Assembly (NCBI GenBank): GCA_963703085.1
Contig: OY969789.1
Coordinates: forward strand, 3,348,001 to 3,412,000
Source of the DNA: DATAEG01 sp963703085
Lineage (GTDB): Bacteria > Actinomycetota > Actinomycetes > Mycobacteriales > Jatrophihabitantaceae
Direction of reading: 5' to 3'
DNA: 64,000 nt
The translations under genes were made by a program, and so were the position numbers. Below the pieces are notes generated by a model. It was not told the DNA's origin. It worked only from the letters and a program-made list of their open reading frames with translations, and ran no database searches. Shown in pieces: positions 32,142-42,200 of this stretch; within the stretch, counting starts at the first letter, position 1; every line of letters begins with the position of its first letter.

Positions 32142-32912
32142 ATGACCGACGACGCAACGGCCGCCCCTGTGGATCCGGGCGCACTGCTCCTGCCGCACGG
32201 TCAGTACCGCCGGGTGATGCTCAAGCTGTCCGGCGCGGTCTTCGGCGGCGGCGCGATCGGGGTTGACCCGGCAGTGGTCGAGTCGATCGCGGCGGAGATT
32301 GCCGATGTGGTCCACTCCGGTACGCAGGTCGCGGTCGTCAACGGCGGCGGCAACTACTTCCGCGGCGCGGAGCTCAGCCAGCGCGGGATGGACCGGGATC
32401 GCGCCGATTACATGGCGATGCTCGGCACCGTGATGAACTGCCTCGCCCTGCAGGACTTCCTGGAAAAGCGCGGCATCACCACTCGGGTGCAGACCGCGAT
32501 CGCGATGGGGCAGGTAGCCGAGCCGTACATCCCGCGGCGCGCCGAGCGGCACTTGGAGAAGGGCCGCGTCGTCATCTTCGGAGCCGGGGTGGGCATGCCG
32601 TTCTTCTCCACCGACACGGCTGCCGCCCAGCGCGCCTTGGAGATCGGCTGCGAGGTCCTGCTGATGGGCAAGAGCGGCGTCGACGGCGTGTACGACGCCG
32701 ATCCGAAGACGAGCCCGGACGCGGTCAAATTCGACGCGATCAGCTACGACGAGGTCCTGCGCCGTGATCTGAAGGTTGCCGACGCCACCGCAATCAGCCT
32801 GTGCCGGGACAATGCGATGCCCATGATCGTGTTCGGTCTCGGCGCGGGCGCGATCTCCCGGGTCGTCCGGGGTGAGAAGATCGGGACAGTGGTCGGCGGT
32901 GTCAGCAGCTGA
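32142..32912 (+). CDS. pyrH: UMP kinase
   Basis: A 256-residue bacterial UMP kinase, hexameric, making UDP from UMP. Markers are RRVMLKLSGAVFGGGAIGVD (phosphate-binding Lys), VVNGGGNYFRGAEL (UMP site), GVGMPFFSTDTAAAQRALEI and the specific MGKSGVDGVYDADPKTSPDA. AGGAGG lies about 7 nt before the ATG. Position between tsf and frr is conserved. The N-terminus is about 20 residues longer than the E. coli enzyme, as common in actinobacteria. Confidence 0.96.
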   Translation: MTDDATAAPVDPGALLLPHGQYRRVMLKLSGAVFGGGAIGVDPAVVESIAAEIADVVHSGTQVAVVNGGGNYFRGAELSQRGMDRDRADYMAMLGTVMNCLALQDFLEKRGITTRVQTAIAMGQVAEPYIPRRAERHLEKGRVVIFGAGVGMPFFSTDTAAAQRALEIGCEVLLMGKSGVDGVYDADPKTSPDAVKFDAISYDEVLRRDLKVADATAISLCRDNAMPMIVFGLGAGAISRVVRGEKIGTVVGGVSS

Positions 32913-32966
32913 TCGACCGCCGGTGCTGCGATGCCGGCGATCCATCCGAAGACGAAAGGGCCTGCG

Positions 32967-33524
32967 GTGATCGACGAAACGCTCTTCGAGGCCGAAGAGA
33001 AGATGGAGAAGGCGGTGTCCGTCGCGCGCGATGAGATGGGCAATCTCCGAACCGGCCGCGCCACGCCGAATGCTTTCGCCCGGCTCAACATCGACTACTA
33101 CGGCGCGTCCACGCCGATCCCGCAAATGGCGTCGGTCAGCATCTCCGAGGCGCGGATGGCGGTCATCAAGCCCTACGACGCTTCGCAGATGGGCGCGATC
33201 GAGAAGGCCATCCGGGACAGCGACCTCGGGGTGAACCCGACCAACGACGGCACCATCATCCGGGTGGTCTTCCCGCAGCTGACCGAGGAACGCCGCCGCG
33301 AGATGGTCAAGGTGGCGCGCAGCAAGGGTGAGGACTCCAAGGTGTCGATCCGGGCCGTGCGCCGGCACGCGAAGGACGCCCTCGACAAGCTGGCCAAGGA
33401 CGGCGACGTCGGCGAGGACGACGTGCACCGCGCTGAGGGCGAGCTGGACAAGCTGACCGCCAAGTACGCCGCGCACGTCGACGAACTGGTCAAGCACAAA
33501 GAAGCCGAACTGCTCGAGGTCTGA
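32967..33524 (+). CDS. frr: Ribosome recycling factor
   Basis: A 185-residue RRF, which with EF-G splits the post-termination ribosome. The helical domain begins IDETLFEAEEKMEKAVSVAR, and the small domain holds FARLNIDYYGASTPIPQMAS. EERRREMVKVARSKGEDSKV and IRAVRRHAKDALDKL are characteristic of the return helix. The GTG at 32967 gives exactly the family length and has GAAAGGG 6 nt upstream; an ATG at 32931 would add 12 unrelated residues. cdsA follows after 5 bp. Confidence 0.96.
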   Translation: MIDETLFEAEEKMEKAVSVARDEMGNLRTGRATPNAFARLNIDYYGASTPIPQMASVSISEARMAVIKPYDASQMGAIEKAIRDSDLGVNPTNDGTIIRVVFPQLTEERRREMVKVARSKGEDSKVSIRAVRRHAKDALDKLAKDGDVGEDDVHRAEGELDKLTAKYAAHVDELVKHKEAELLEV

Positions 33525-33529
33525 GGCCG

Positions 33530-34570
33530 TTGTCCGAGCAAGAGCCGGTTCGGATCCCGCGGGTCGCCGGTCGCCGCGCTCGTCACGGTCACGACGACGA
33601 GGACGACGAGCTGTCGCCAGAAGAAATCGCGGCGATCGAGGCGGCCTACGTCGAGGAGAACCCCAGCGGCCGGCACGGAGCGCATTCGCTGCGCGAAGCC
33701 CTCGACAACGCGACGCTGCCGGAGTCGCTGAGCCCGGTTCTGATGCGGGAGAACGTCCCGTCGTCCAAGGCCGGCCGCAATCTGCCTGCCGCAATCGGCG
33801 TCGGAGTCGGCCTCGGCGCAATCATCCTCGCGACGCTGTGGCTGTGGCGTCCCGGTTTCGTGATCATCGTCTGCGTTGCCGTCGTCTATGCCCTGTACGA
33901 GCTGACCACGGGGATCGCCACCGTCGAGGCTCGCGTGCCACTGATCCCACTGGTCGTCGGCGGCCTGGCCATGGACATCGCCGCCTGGTACCGCGGCAGC
34001 AACGGGCTGGCCGCCGGATTGCTGCTGACCGTGCTGGCGGTCGCCATCTGGCGGCTGGCCGACGGTGCTCTCGGGTACCAGCGTGATCTCGCCGCGGCCA
34101 CGCTGTGCGCGCTGTATGTGCCGCTGCTCGCCGGATTCGCCGTGCTGCTGGTGCACCCGCACGACGGATCGGGCCGGGTCATCGCGTTCATCCTGACCGT
34201 GGTGTGCAGTGATGTCGGCGGGTACGCCACCGGCGCGCTGTTCGGCCGGCACCCGATGGCCCCGACCGTCTCGCCGAAGAAGTCCTGGGAGGGCTTCGCC
34301 GGTTCCCTGATCGCGTGCGTCGGCTGCGGGGCGCTGTTGATGGCGCTGCTGTTCCACGAGAGCTGGTGGAAGGGCGCACTGTTCGGGTTGGCCATTGTCG
34401 TCACCGCGACACTCGGTGATCTCGGCGAGTCGATGATCAAGCGCGACCTCGGGCTGAAAGACATGGGCCGGCTGCTGCCCGGGCACGGCGGGCTGATGGA
34501 CCGGATGGATTCGCTGCTGCCCTGCGCTGCAGTCGCGTACCTGATCCTGGTCCTTGCGGTGCCGACCTGA
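33530..34570 (+). CDS. cdsA: Phosphatidate cytidylyltransferase
   Basis: A 346-residue integral membrane enzyme that makes CDP-diacylglycerol, the precursor of cardiolipin, phosphatidylinositol and phosphatidylglycerol. A 75-residue acidic/basic cytosolic region precedes about eight membrane helices. The CDS signature is near the end: GDLGESMIKRDLGLKDMGRL, then LPGHGGLMDRMDSLL. HPMAPTVSPKKSWEGFAGSL is the other conserved block. TTG start at 33530 just after frr; a ribosome-binding-like GAGG lies at the frr end. Confidence 0.94.
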   Translation: MSEQEPVRIPRVAGRRARHGHDDEDDELSPEEIAAIEAAYVEENPSGRHGAHSLREALDNATLPESLSPVLMRENVPSSKAGRNLPAAIGVGVGLGAIILATLWLWRPGFVIIVCVAVVYALYELTTGIATVEARVPLIPLVVGGLAMDIAAWYRGSNGLAAGLLLTVLAVAIWRLADGALGYQRDLAAATLCALYVPLLAGFAVLLVHPHDGSGRVIAFILTVVCSDVGGYATGALFGRHPMAPTVSPKKSWEGFAGSLIACVGCGALLMALLFHESWWKGALFGLAIVVTATLGDLGESMIKRDLGLKDMGRLLPGHGGLMDRMDSLLPCAAVAYLILVLAVPT

Positions 34571-34628
34571 CCGACGTCGCCCTGGGCGCAGGTCGACGGT
34601 GTCAGTGCGGCGTGTGAAGCTGGGCGCC

Positions 34629-35195
34629 ATGTATGAAACTGCGGCCGAGCTGACGGCGTTGCAAGAGCTGCTGGACCGGAGCATCAGCCGGTCGAACTCG
34701 CACCTGACCAGCATCATCGAACCTGGCCGGCGCACCCTCACCGCAGAGCGGATCAGCGCCGAGCTTGCGCCGGTGAGCGTGCTCAACGTCGCCAGCGTCA
34801 CCGCCCGGGGCGAGCCGAGGCTGTCCGCGGTGGACGGGCACTTCCGGCACGGCAAGTGGTATTTCTCCACGTCCGGTGTGGCCAGCAAGGCCCAGCACCT
34901 TCGGGCCCGGCCAGCCGTCAGCGTCTCCTACACGCCCCGCGACGGGTACGGCATCTGGGCGCACGGCACCGTCGCCTTCCTGCAGCCCGGCTCGGCCGAG
35001 TGGCAGGAGTACGACGAGTTCCTCACCACCGTGTACGGGCAGTCGCCGACCGAGTGGGCGGATGAGATCGTGTTTCTCCGGGTCGACCCGCAATGGATGG
35101 TGGGTTTCGCCATGACCGAGCAGGAAATGACTGAGTTCGAGACCGAACTGGCCGCTCGCGAAGCGCGGCTGGCCGCGGCGCAGCAGGCGCGATGA
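34629..35195 (+). CDS. Pyridoxamine 5-phosphate oxidase-fold protein
   Basis: A 188-residue protein with the split-barrel FMN/F420-binding fold. Recognisable parts are PVSVLNVASVTARGEPRLSA, HFRHGKWYFSTSGVASKAQH and RPAVSVSYTPRDGYGIWAHG, the usual beta-barrel with the flavin-phosphate contacts. VFLRVDPQWMVGF ends the fold, followed by a charged helix. Family members include FMN oxidases, F420-dependent reductases and haem-degrading enzymes, so the reaction cannot be named. The stop overlaps the start of the DUF1684 gene (ATGA). Confidence 0.82.
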   Translation: MYETAAELTALQELLDRSISRSNSHLTSIIEPGRRTLTAERISAELAPVSVLNVASVTARGEPRLSAVDGHFRHGKWYFSTSGVASKAQHLRARPAVSVSYTPRDGYGIWAHGTVAFLQPGSAEWQEYDEFLTTVYGQSPTEWADEIVFLRVDPQWMVGFAMTEQEMTEFETELAAREARLAAAQQAR

Positions 35196-35797
35196 GCGTT
35201 GCCGAGCTGGAGGTGGCCGACTGGCGCGACACGGTCGCCTCGATGTACCTGTCCGACCTGGACCTGGCCGGATTCCGCGCGGTCCGCGATCAGTTGTTCG
35301 CCACCCACGTGCAGTCTCCGATCCCGGCCGAAGAGCGCACCGACTTCCACGGTCTCGGCTACTTCCCGCCGAACGCTGATGCGGTTGTCGAGGTGGCGCT
35401 GCACCCGGCAGACGGGACGATCGAGATCGACACCGCCGGCCCGGACGGGGTGCTCAGCTACCGCCGCATCGGAGTCTGCCGCACACCCTGGGGACCGCTC
35501 ACCTTGTGGTGGTTGCAGGCTTACGGCGGTGGATTGTTCCTGCCGGTGCGGGATGCGACCTGCGGCATCGAGACGTACGGCGGCGGTCGGTACCTCACCG
35601 ACACGGTGAAGGGCACCTTCGGTCGAGGCCTGATCGATCTCGGCGCCGGCCGGCTGCGACTGGACTTCAATTACCTGTACAACCCGTCCTGCGCCTACGA
35701 CGACGCGTGGGCCTGTCCGCTGGCGCCCGCGGAGAACCGCGTCGACCAGCGCATCGAGGCCGGCGAGCTCAGCTACCGCAGCGCGGTGGCGGCCTGA
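35192..35797 (+). CDS. DUF1684 domain-containing protein
   Basis: A 201-residue protein matching DUF1684. Its marker is the C-terminal stretch with YGGGRYLTDTV, then FNYLYNPSCAYDDAWACPLA and PAENRVDQRIEAGEL. Two Cys in SCAYDDAWAC are conserved in the family, suggesting a metal or disulfide. The function is unknown. It is translationally coupled to the PPOX-fold gene, so the pair may be a flavin enzyme with an accessory protein; this is inference from overlap only. A bidirectional terminator follows. Confidence 0.82.
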   Translation: MSVAELEVADWRDTVASMYLSDLDLAGFRAVRDQLFATHVQSPIPAEERTDFHGLGYFPPNADAVVEVALHPADGTIEIDTAGPDGVLSYRRIGVCRTPWGPLTLWWLQAYGGGLFLPVRDATCGIETYGGGRYLTDTVKGTFGRGLIDLGAGRLRLDFNYLYNPSCAYDDAWACPLAPAENRVDQRIEAGELSYRSAVAA

Positions 35798-35806
35798 CAA
35801 GAGAAA

Positions 35807-35837
35807 CGGCGGCCAGGGCTGGATGCCCTGACCGCCG
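35807..35837. terminator. Stem-loop between convergent genes
   Basis: CGGCGGCCAGGGC and GCCCTGACCGCCG form a 13-bp stem with one mismatch and a 5-nt loop. It lies between the convergent DUF1684 and MFS genes, where it can serve both directions. Confidence 0.75.
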
Positions 35838-35856
35838 CCTGTAATCGCAGCTGCTG

Positions 35857-37362
35857 TCACTCCACGGCGAGCCGCGCCTCGGCAAGGTTCACGTCGATGT
35901 CGGGCTCCACGAACTCGGGCTCGGCCTGCCGGCCGCGGACTCCGACGGCGACCACCACCACGGCGATCCCGAGCAGGATTGTCGCGACCAGGAAGCCGCG
36001 GTCGGCGCCGACGATGAACGCATGCCGGGCCTGTTCGGCCGGCGATGCCCCCGGCAGTGAGGCAGCCCGACTGGCCGAGCCGAAGACCGTGACCAGGATG
36101 GCCAGACCCAACGACCCGCCGACCTGCTGCATCACGTTGACCAGACCGGACGCGGCCCCGGCATCCTCCGGCTCGACGCCGGTCAGGGCGGCAGTGGTGA
36201 GCGGGACGAACGCCAGCCCGTTGCCCGTCCCGAACAACACCAGCGGCCCGAGCAAGGAGAGGTAGTTGCTGGTTTCGGACAGCTGAGCGATCCACCACAA
36301 TCCGAGCGTGGAGAGGATCAGACCGCCGACCATCAGCCGCTTCGGGTCGACCCGTTCGCTGAGCACCCGAGCAGAGAGCTGCGATGCGGCGAACAGCATC
36401 GCCGTCAGCGGCAGGAAGGCCAGGCCGGTCTTCAGTGCGCTGTAGCCCAGCACGTCCTGCAGGAACTGCGTCAGGAAGAAGAACATCCCGAACATGCCGG
36501 CGATGAGCAGCAGGCGGACCAGGTAAGAGCTCACCCGGGTCCGGTCGGTGAACAACCGCAGTGGCGTGATCGGCGCCTGGGCGCGCTGTTCCACGGCAAC
36601 GAAGCTGCCGATCATCAGTGCGCCGAAGACGAACGCACCCACCGTCTCGGTGTTGGTCCAGCCGTGCGTCGCCGCGCGGACGAAGCCGTACACGAGGGAG
36701 GTCATGCCCAGCGTCGAGGTGAGCGCACCGGCGAGGTCGAAGTGGCCGGACCGTCGGGGCGTCTCGGTGAGCACCGCGCGAGCGGCGAGCACCAGTGCGA
36801 TACCGATCGGGACGTTGACGAAGAACACCCAGCGCCACGAGACCCACTGGGTCAGCATGCCGCCGGCGATCAGGCCGACGGCGCTGCCGCCGATGGACAC
36901 CGCGGTGTACAGCCCGATGGCCCGGGTGCGTTCCCGGCCGCTGGGGAACATCGTCATCAGCAGCGCCAGGGCCGCCGGTGAGGCAAATGCGCCGCCGATG
37001 CCTTGGGCGGCCCGCGCGACCAGGAGGAACCCGCCGGATGTGGCCAGCCCGCCGGCGAAGGATGCGGCGGTGAACAGAGCGATACCGGCCAGGAAGGTGC
37101 GCTTGCGGCCGAGGATGTCACCGGCCCGCGCGCCGAGCAGCAACAGACCGCCGAAGGCCAGCGTGTAGGCGTTGATCACCCAGGACAGGTCCGCCGCCCC
37201 GAAGTGCAGGGCGTTCTTGATGTCCGGGAGTGCGATGTTCACGATCGTCGCGTCCAGCACGACCATCAGCTGGCAGACCAGGATGACCCCCAGCACGACC
37301 GTGGGATGGGCCGCGCGCCGCCGTGGCGGGGCGGCTGGTGGAGTTTGGATTGCTGTGCTCAC
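35857..37362 (-). CDS. MFS drug-efflux transporter, DHA2 (14-helix) family
   Basis: A 501-residue proton-driven exporter of the EmrB/QacA group. The first helix reads TVVLGVILVCQLMVVLDATI, which carries motif D1. Motif A follows as GARAGDILGRKRTFL, with WVSWRWVFFVNVPIGIALVL (motif C region) later; about 14 helices can be counted. The GTG at 37362 has AGGAG 8 nt upstream; the longer frame to 37491 runs through the operator and is spurious. It is divergent from a TetR gene, which probably represses it. Substrate drug or metabolite unknown. Confidence 0.9.
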   Translation of the reverse strand: MSTAIQTPPAAPPRRRAAHPTVVLGVILVCQLMVVLDATIVNIALPDIKNALHFGAADLSWVINAYTLAFGGLLLLGARAGDILGRKRTFLAGIALFTAASFAGGLATSGGFLLVARAAQGIGGAFASPAALALLMTMFPSGRERTRAIGLYTAVSIGGSAVGLIAGGMLTQWVSWRWVFFVNVPIGIALVLAARAVLTETPRRSGHFDLAGALTSTLGMTSLVYGFVRAATHGWTNTETVGAFVFGALMIGSFVAVEQRAQAPITPLRLFTDRTRVSSYLVRLLLIAGMFGMFFFLTQFLQDVLGYSALKTGLAFLPLTAMLFAASQLSARVLSERVDPKRLMVGGLILSTLGLWWIAQLSETSNYLSLLGPLVLFGTGNGLAFVPLTTAALTGVEPEDAGAASGLVNVMQQVGGSLGLAILVTVFGSASRAASLPGASPAEQARHAFIVGADRGFLVATILLGIAVVVVAVGVRGRQAEPEFVEPDIDVNLAEARLAVE

Positions 37363-37401
37363 GAAATGTGCTCCTACGGGGTACGATTCAATAAGTGGAA
37401 G

Positions 37402-37436
37402 GCGCCTCCGGTAACCATACGGAGGGTGCCTCCGGT
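37402..37436. promoter_or_regulatory. Operator region between MFS and TetR genes
   Basis: Between the divergent genes CCTCCG (37405-37410) faces CGGAGG (37420-37425) as an inverted repeat. GCGCCTCCGGT (37402-37412) recurs as GTGCCTCCGGT (37426-37436) as a direct repeat 24 bp apart. This is the expected place and style for a TetR-dimer pair site controlling both promoters. Confidence 0.6.
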
Positions 37437-37472
37437 TTGCAAGTGTATTTGTCGTGAACAAAGGAGGTCGGC

Positions 37473-38093
37473 GTGTCGCGCGCAGCCGCATCAGCGGAGC
37501 CGGCGCTCGAGTCGGCGCAGCGGGCCCGTCCGTTGCGCGCCGATGCCCAGCGCAACCGGGACAAGGTCATGGAGGTCGCCGCAGTCGCCTTCGGCGAGCA
37601 GGGCGAGACGGCATCGCTGGAGGAGATCGCGCGGCGCGCCGGGGTCGGGATCGGCACCCTCTACCGGCATTTCGCCACCCGCGAGGCCTTGCTGGAGGCG
37701 GTCTATCGGCGCGAGGTGGACCAGCTGTGTGACGCGGCGCCAGAGCTCATCGCGACCCTGCCGCCCTATGACGCGCTGCACGAGTGGCTGCGCCGGTTCG
37801 TCGCGTACGCCGCCACCAAGAAGGGCTGGGCCGCCGCTCTGAAAGCAGCGCTCGGCGCCAACACCGAGATCTTCGCGCACAGCCGGGCCCGGATGATCAC
37901 CGCGTTGGAGCTGCTCATCACGACCAACGTGGATGCCGGGCTGATGCGTGCCGACGTCTCGGCCGAGGACGTGCTGCGCGCGATCGGCGCGCTGTGCCAC
38001 ACCGTCGAGACGCCGGACTGGCAAGAAGTCACCACCCGGCTGGCCGACCTCTTCCTGGACGGGCTGCGCTACGGCGCTCCGGCCGGTGGGTAG
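37473..38093 (+). CDS. TetR-family regulator
   Basis: A 206-residue repressor. The helix-turn-helix lies at about residues 45-68 (ASLEEIARRAGVGIGTLYRH), followed by FATREALLEAVY, which is typical of TetR. The C-terminal ligand domain belongs to the SBP-like group (IFAHSRARMITALELLITTN). AAAGGAGG precedes the GTG by about 7 nt. Its divergent MFS neighbour is the likely target, with the transported compound as inducer. rlmN begins 18 bp after the stop. Confidence 0.9.
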   Translation: MSRAAASAEPALESAQRARPLRADAQRNRDKVMEVAAVAFGEQGETASLEEIARRAGVGIGTLYRHFATREALLEAVYRREVDQLCDAAPELIATLPPYDALHEWLRRFVAYAATKKGWAAALKAALGANTEIFAHSRARMITALELLITTNVDAGLMRADVSAEDVLRAIGALCHTVETPDWQEVTTRLADLFLDGLRYGAPAGG

Positions 38094-38111
38094 ATCCCGC
38101 CGCCGGCAGCG

Positions 38112-39257
38112 ATGACCTCCGTGCCGTTGGTATTCGATGCGCCGCGGCGGACCCGACCGCCCCGGCACCTTGCCGACCTCGGTCCGGCGGACGTGCGTGC
38201 GGCTGTCACCGAGCTGGGTCTTCCGGCCTTCCGGGCCGATCAGCTGACCCGGCAGTACTACGGCCGGTACGAGAGCGACCCGACCCGGATGACGGACCTG
38301 CCCGAGCCGGTGCGCGACGCCATCGGCGCATCGCTGCTGCCCGCGCTGCTGACCGAGGTACGCAGCGTCGAGACCGACGCCGGCACCACCCGCAAGACGC
38401 TGTGGAAGCTGCACGACGGGACGCTCGTGGAGAGCGTGCTGATGCGGTACCCGGCCCGGGTGGTCGGCGGGCAGCGCCGGCCCGAGCGAATCACGGTCTG
38501 CGTATCGAGCCAGGCCGGTTGCGGGATGGCCTGCCCGTTCTGTGCGACCGGGCAGGGCGGTCTGCAGCGCAACCTGTCGACAGCCGAGATCGTCGAGCAG
38601 GTCGTGGCCGCCGCCCGGATGTGCGCGCGTGGTGATCTGAGCGGCGGTCCCGGCCGGCTGTCCAACGTCGTGTTCATGGGGATGGGCGAACCGCTGGCCA
38701 ACTACAACCGGGTGCTCGCCGCGCTGCACCGGCTGATCGATCCGGCACCGCATGGCCTGGGGCTGTCCCGGCGCTCGATCACCGTCTCGACGGTGGGTCT
38801 GGCCCCGGCAATCCGGCGTCTGACCGAGGACGCACCGGGCGTCACGCTGGCGGTCTCGCTGCATGCGCCCGACGACGAGCTGCGCGACACGCTGGTGCCG
38901 GTGAACCAGCGGTGGAAGGTCGCCGAGGTGCTGGCCGCCGCGGACGACTACGCGGCCCGGACCGGCCGGCGCTACTCCATCGAGTACGCGATGATCCGCA
39001 ACGTCAACGATCAAGGGTGGCGCGCCGACCAGTTGGGCCGGCTCCTGGCGGCCCGGGGCGCGCACGTCAACCTGATCCCGCTGAACCCGACCCCCGGATC
39101 GCAGTGGGACGCCTCGCCCAAGCCGGCGGAGAATGAGTTCGTGCGCCGGCTCGAGGCGCATGGCATTGCGGTGACCGTGCGGGACACCCGCGGCCGGGAG
39201 ATCGACGGGGCCTGCGGGCAGCTCGCCGCTGCTGACTCCGTCCCCGCTGCGCCGTAA
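38112..39257 (+). CDS. rlmN: Dual-specificity 23S rRNA/tRNA C2-adenine methyltransferase
   Basis: A 381-residue radical-SAM enzyme that methylates A2503 of 23S rRNA and A37 of some tRNAs. The 4Fe-4S cluster Cys are 137, 141 and 144 in CGMACPFCATGQGG. The methyl-carrying Cys are in CVSSQAGC and near the end in GACGQLA. FMGMGEPLANYNRVLAALHR binds SAM, and HVNLIPLNPTPGSQW is also typical. The ATG start lies shortly after tetR; a better start further in is not evident. Confidence 0.95.
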   Translation: MTSVPLVFDAPRRTRPPRHLADLGPADVRAAVTELGLPAFRADQLTRQYYGRYESDPTRMTDLPEPVRDAIGASLLPALLTEVRSVETDAGTTRKTLWKLHDGTLVESVLMRYPARVVGGQRRPERITVCVSSQAGCGMACPFCATGQGGLQRNLSTAEIVEQVVAAARMCARGDLSGGPGRLSNVVFMGMGEPLANYNRVLAALHRLIDPAPHGLGLSRRSITVSTVGLAPAIRRLTEDAPGVTLAVSLHAPDDELRDTLVPVNQRWKVAEVLAAADDYAARTGRRYSIEYAMIRNVNDQGWRADQLGRLLAARGAHVNLIPLNPTPGSQWDASPKPAENEFVRRLEAHGIAVTVRDTRGREIDGACGQLAAADSVPAAP

Positions 39258-39273
39258 TCACCCGGCGCACCGG

Positions 39274-42200
39274 TCAGCGCGGGTGCGCCGGACGGACGAA
39301 CGGGAACGCCAGCGTCGCGCGGATCGTCGCGCCGGTGAGCACCATGACCAACCGGTCGACGCCGAGGCCGAGCCCGCCGGTCGGTGGCATCGCGTACTCC
39401 AATGCGGTCAGGAAGCCCTCGTCCAGTTGCATGGCTTCGGGATCGCCGGCCGCGGCCCGCAGCGACTGCTCGGTGAGGCGCTCCCGCTGGTCGATCGGGT
39501 CGACGAGTTCGGAATAGGCAGTACCGATCTCGGCGCCGAAAGCCACCAGGTCCCACCGCTCGGCCAACCGTGGATCGCTGCGGTGCCGGCGGGTCAGCGG
39601 CGATGTCTCGACCGGAAAGTCGGTATAGAAGGTCGGGTAGGTCGTACGTTTCTCGACGAGATGTTCGTAGAGCCGCACCACCAGATCCCCGGCGCCGCAG
39701 TGCGTCTCAGTCCGCAGGTGATAGGTCGCACACAACCCCAGCAGTTCGTGCACCGAAGTTTCCGGCGTGACGTGCACGCCGGTGGCCTCACTCACCGCAC
39801 GGTGCACCGGGACGACCGGCCATGGCGCAGTCAGGTCGACCCGGTGCGATCCACCGGTGTCGTCGGGGCGAATGGCAACGGGCGCCCCGTGCATCGCCAC
39901 CGCGGTAGCGAGCACGAGTTCGCGGGTCAACTCCCGCATCACCGTGTAGTCGGCATAGGCCTGGTACGCCTCCACGGAGGTGAATTCCGGGTTGTGCGTT
40001 GCGTCCGCGCCCTCGTTGCGGAAGTTGCGGTTCAACTCGAAGACCTTGCCCAACCCACCGACACACAGTTGCTTGAGATACAGCTCCGGTGCGATCCGCA
40101 GATACAAGTCGACGTTGTATGCGTTGATGTGGGTGCGGAACGGGCGTGCCGCGGCACCGCCGTGCACCGTCTGCAACATGGGCGTCTCGACCTCGGTGAA
40201 GCCTCGCTCGGCGAACGCTGCACGCAACGCCGTGACCGCCCGGCTCCGGGTGTGCAGCGCGTCCAGGGCTTCTGGATTGACGATGAGGTCGAGGTAGCGC
40301 TGCCGGACCCGCGCGTCGGGGTCGGAGAACCCGGCATGCCGTCCCGGCAGGGGGCGAAGGCATTTGGCCGCCATCACCCAACTGCTCAACAGGATCGACC
40401 GCTCACCTCGCTTGGAGGCGACCACCTCGCCCGTGACGCTGACATGGTCGCCGAGGTCGACGGTGCGCTTCCACAGCGCGAACGCGGCCGGCGGCGTGTC
40501 ATCGCGGGTGAGCATCACCTGGATGGTGCTGCCGGCGTCCTGCACCACGGCGAAGGTGACCCCGCCGAGATCGCGTAACGCGCGGACCCGGCCGGCCACC
40601 GACACCAGCTGTCCCGTGCCGGCCCCGGCGGTGAGGTCCGGATGGGCAGCGCACACAGCCGCGATCGTCGTGGTGCGTGGCACCTCGACCGGGTAGGCGC
40701 AGTGCCCCGACTCGGTGAGCAGGTCGATCTTCGCGCGCCGCACCTGCTGTTGCTGGCTGATCGGGTGCAACGGGCGAGCCGGTCGCAGCAGCTCGTCCTC
40801 CTGAGCCCGCACGGCGTCGGCCAATGCGACGGTCCCGGCGCCGGCCACCGGGATCTCGTCGGCGGCGGCACGCGGGGGATGCGGCCGGACGGACGGCAGG
40901 AACCCTTCGGCCATGCCTGCGGCGATGGCCGCCCGGGTGAGGTTCAGCGAGGAGTCGTAGCACATGAACCGCGGTACCCAGCCGGGTAGGTACTTGGCGT
41001 TCGACCGGTACAGCGTCTCGATCTGCCAGAACTTCGAGGCGACGGTGAGGGCCGCGTCGGTCAGCCGGACGACCGGTCCGGCTCCGACCCGATCGGTGGA
41101 GCTGAACACCGATCGGAACATCGCGAAGTTGAGCGACACCCGGCGCACGCCGAGGTCGGGGCAGGCGTCCATGAGGCCGGCCACCATGAACTCGATGAGG
41201 CCGTTCTCCGCGTCGCGGTCGCGGCGCATCACGTCCAAGGACAGCCCGCGCGCTCCCCACGGCACGAAGGACAGCAGGCCACGCACCCGACCGTTCGCGT
41301 CGTGTGCCGTCACCATGACGCATCTCGCGTCCGCCGGATCGCCCAGCCGATTCAGCGCCATCGAGAAGCCGCGCTCGGTGGCATCCCCACGCCAGTCCTC
41401 GGTGCGTTGGGCCAGGTCAGCCAACTCGGGTGCGCCGATGTCACCGTGCCGACGGGCGGAGAGGGTGTAGCCGCTGCGTCGGATCCGGGTCACCGCCTGC
41501 CGGACCGGGCGCATGGTATGGCCTTCGAGGCCGAAGCCGTCCACGTCGATGATGGCCTCGTCGCCGATGGTCAACGCCTTCAGGCCCGCGGCCACATACG
41601 CGTTCGCGCCGGCTTCGCTGGCCGACAGAGTGGCGGGAAACCAGCCGTGGCCGCGCGCCTCCGCGAGCCAGGCCTCGATCGCAGCCGGCCACGATGCGGG
41701 GTGACCGATCGGGTCCGCGCTGGCCAGGCTCACCGAGGCCAGCACCCGGTAGGTGACAGCAGCGCGTCCATCCGGCGAGAAGATCACCGACTTGTCGCGC
41801 CGGGTGGCGAAGTAGCCCAATGAGTCGCGGTCGCCGGCCTCGAGCAGCAGCCGCCGCACCGCAAGTTCGTCCAGTGCGCCCAAGTACTGCTTCGCCCGGG
41901 ATGACCGCAGGAACACCCCGGCGGCGGCGAGGACCGACATCGCCGACATCAGGCCGGCCAGCGCCTCGATCCAGTGGTGGCCGTGATGACCATGCAGGCC
42001 CACCGCGTTGCTGTCGCCCAAGGCGGTCCGGATGGACCAGTCGACCCGTTCCCGAGTGCTGCGCAGGGTGTGCGGGAAGGCCTCGGTGAGCAGTGCGGTC
42101 ACCGTGATCGATACCGCCAGACCCAACCCCAGCACGACGAGGGAGGCGACCCGAGAACCCCGGGCCAGGCGCGCCGGAAAAGCACTCCGGCACAGCCAGA

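Noticed and set aside
32079..34888. Minus-strand frames of 580 and 571 codons under pyrH-frr-cdsA
   Set aside because: Antisense to essential genes with intact motifs, and no start signals.
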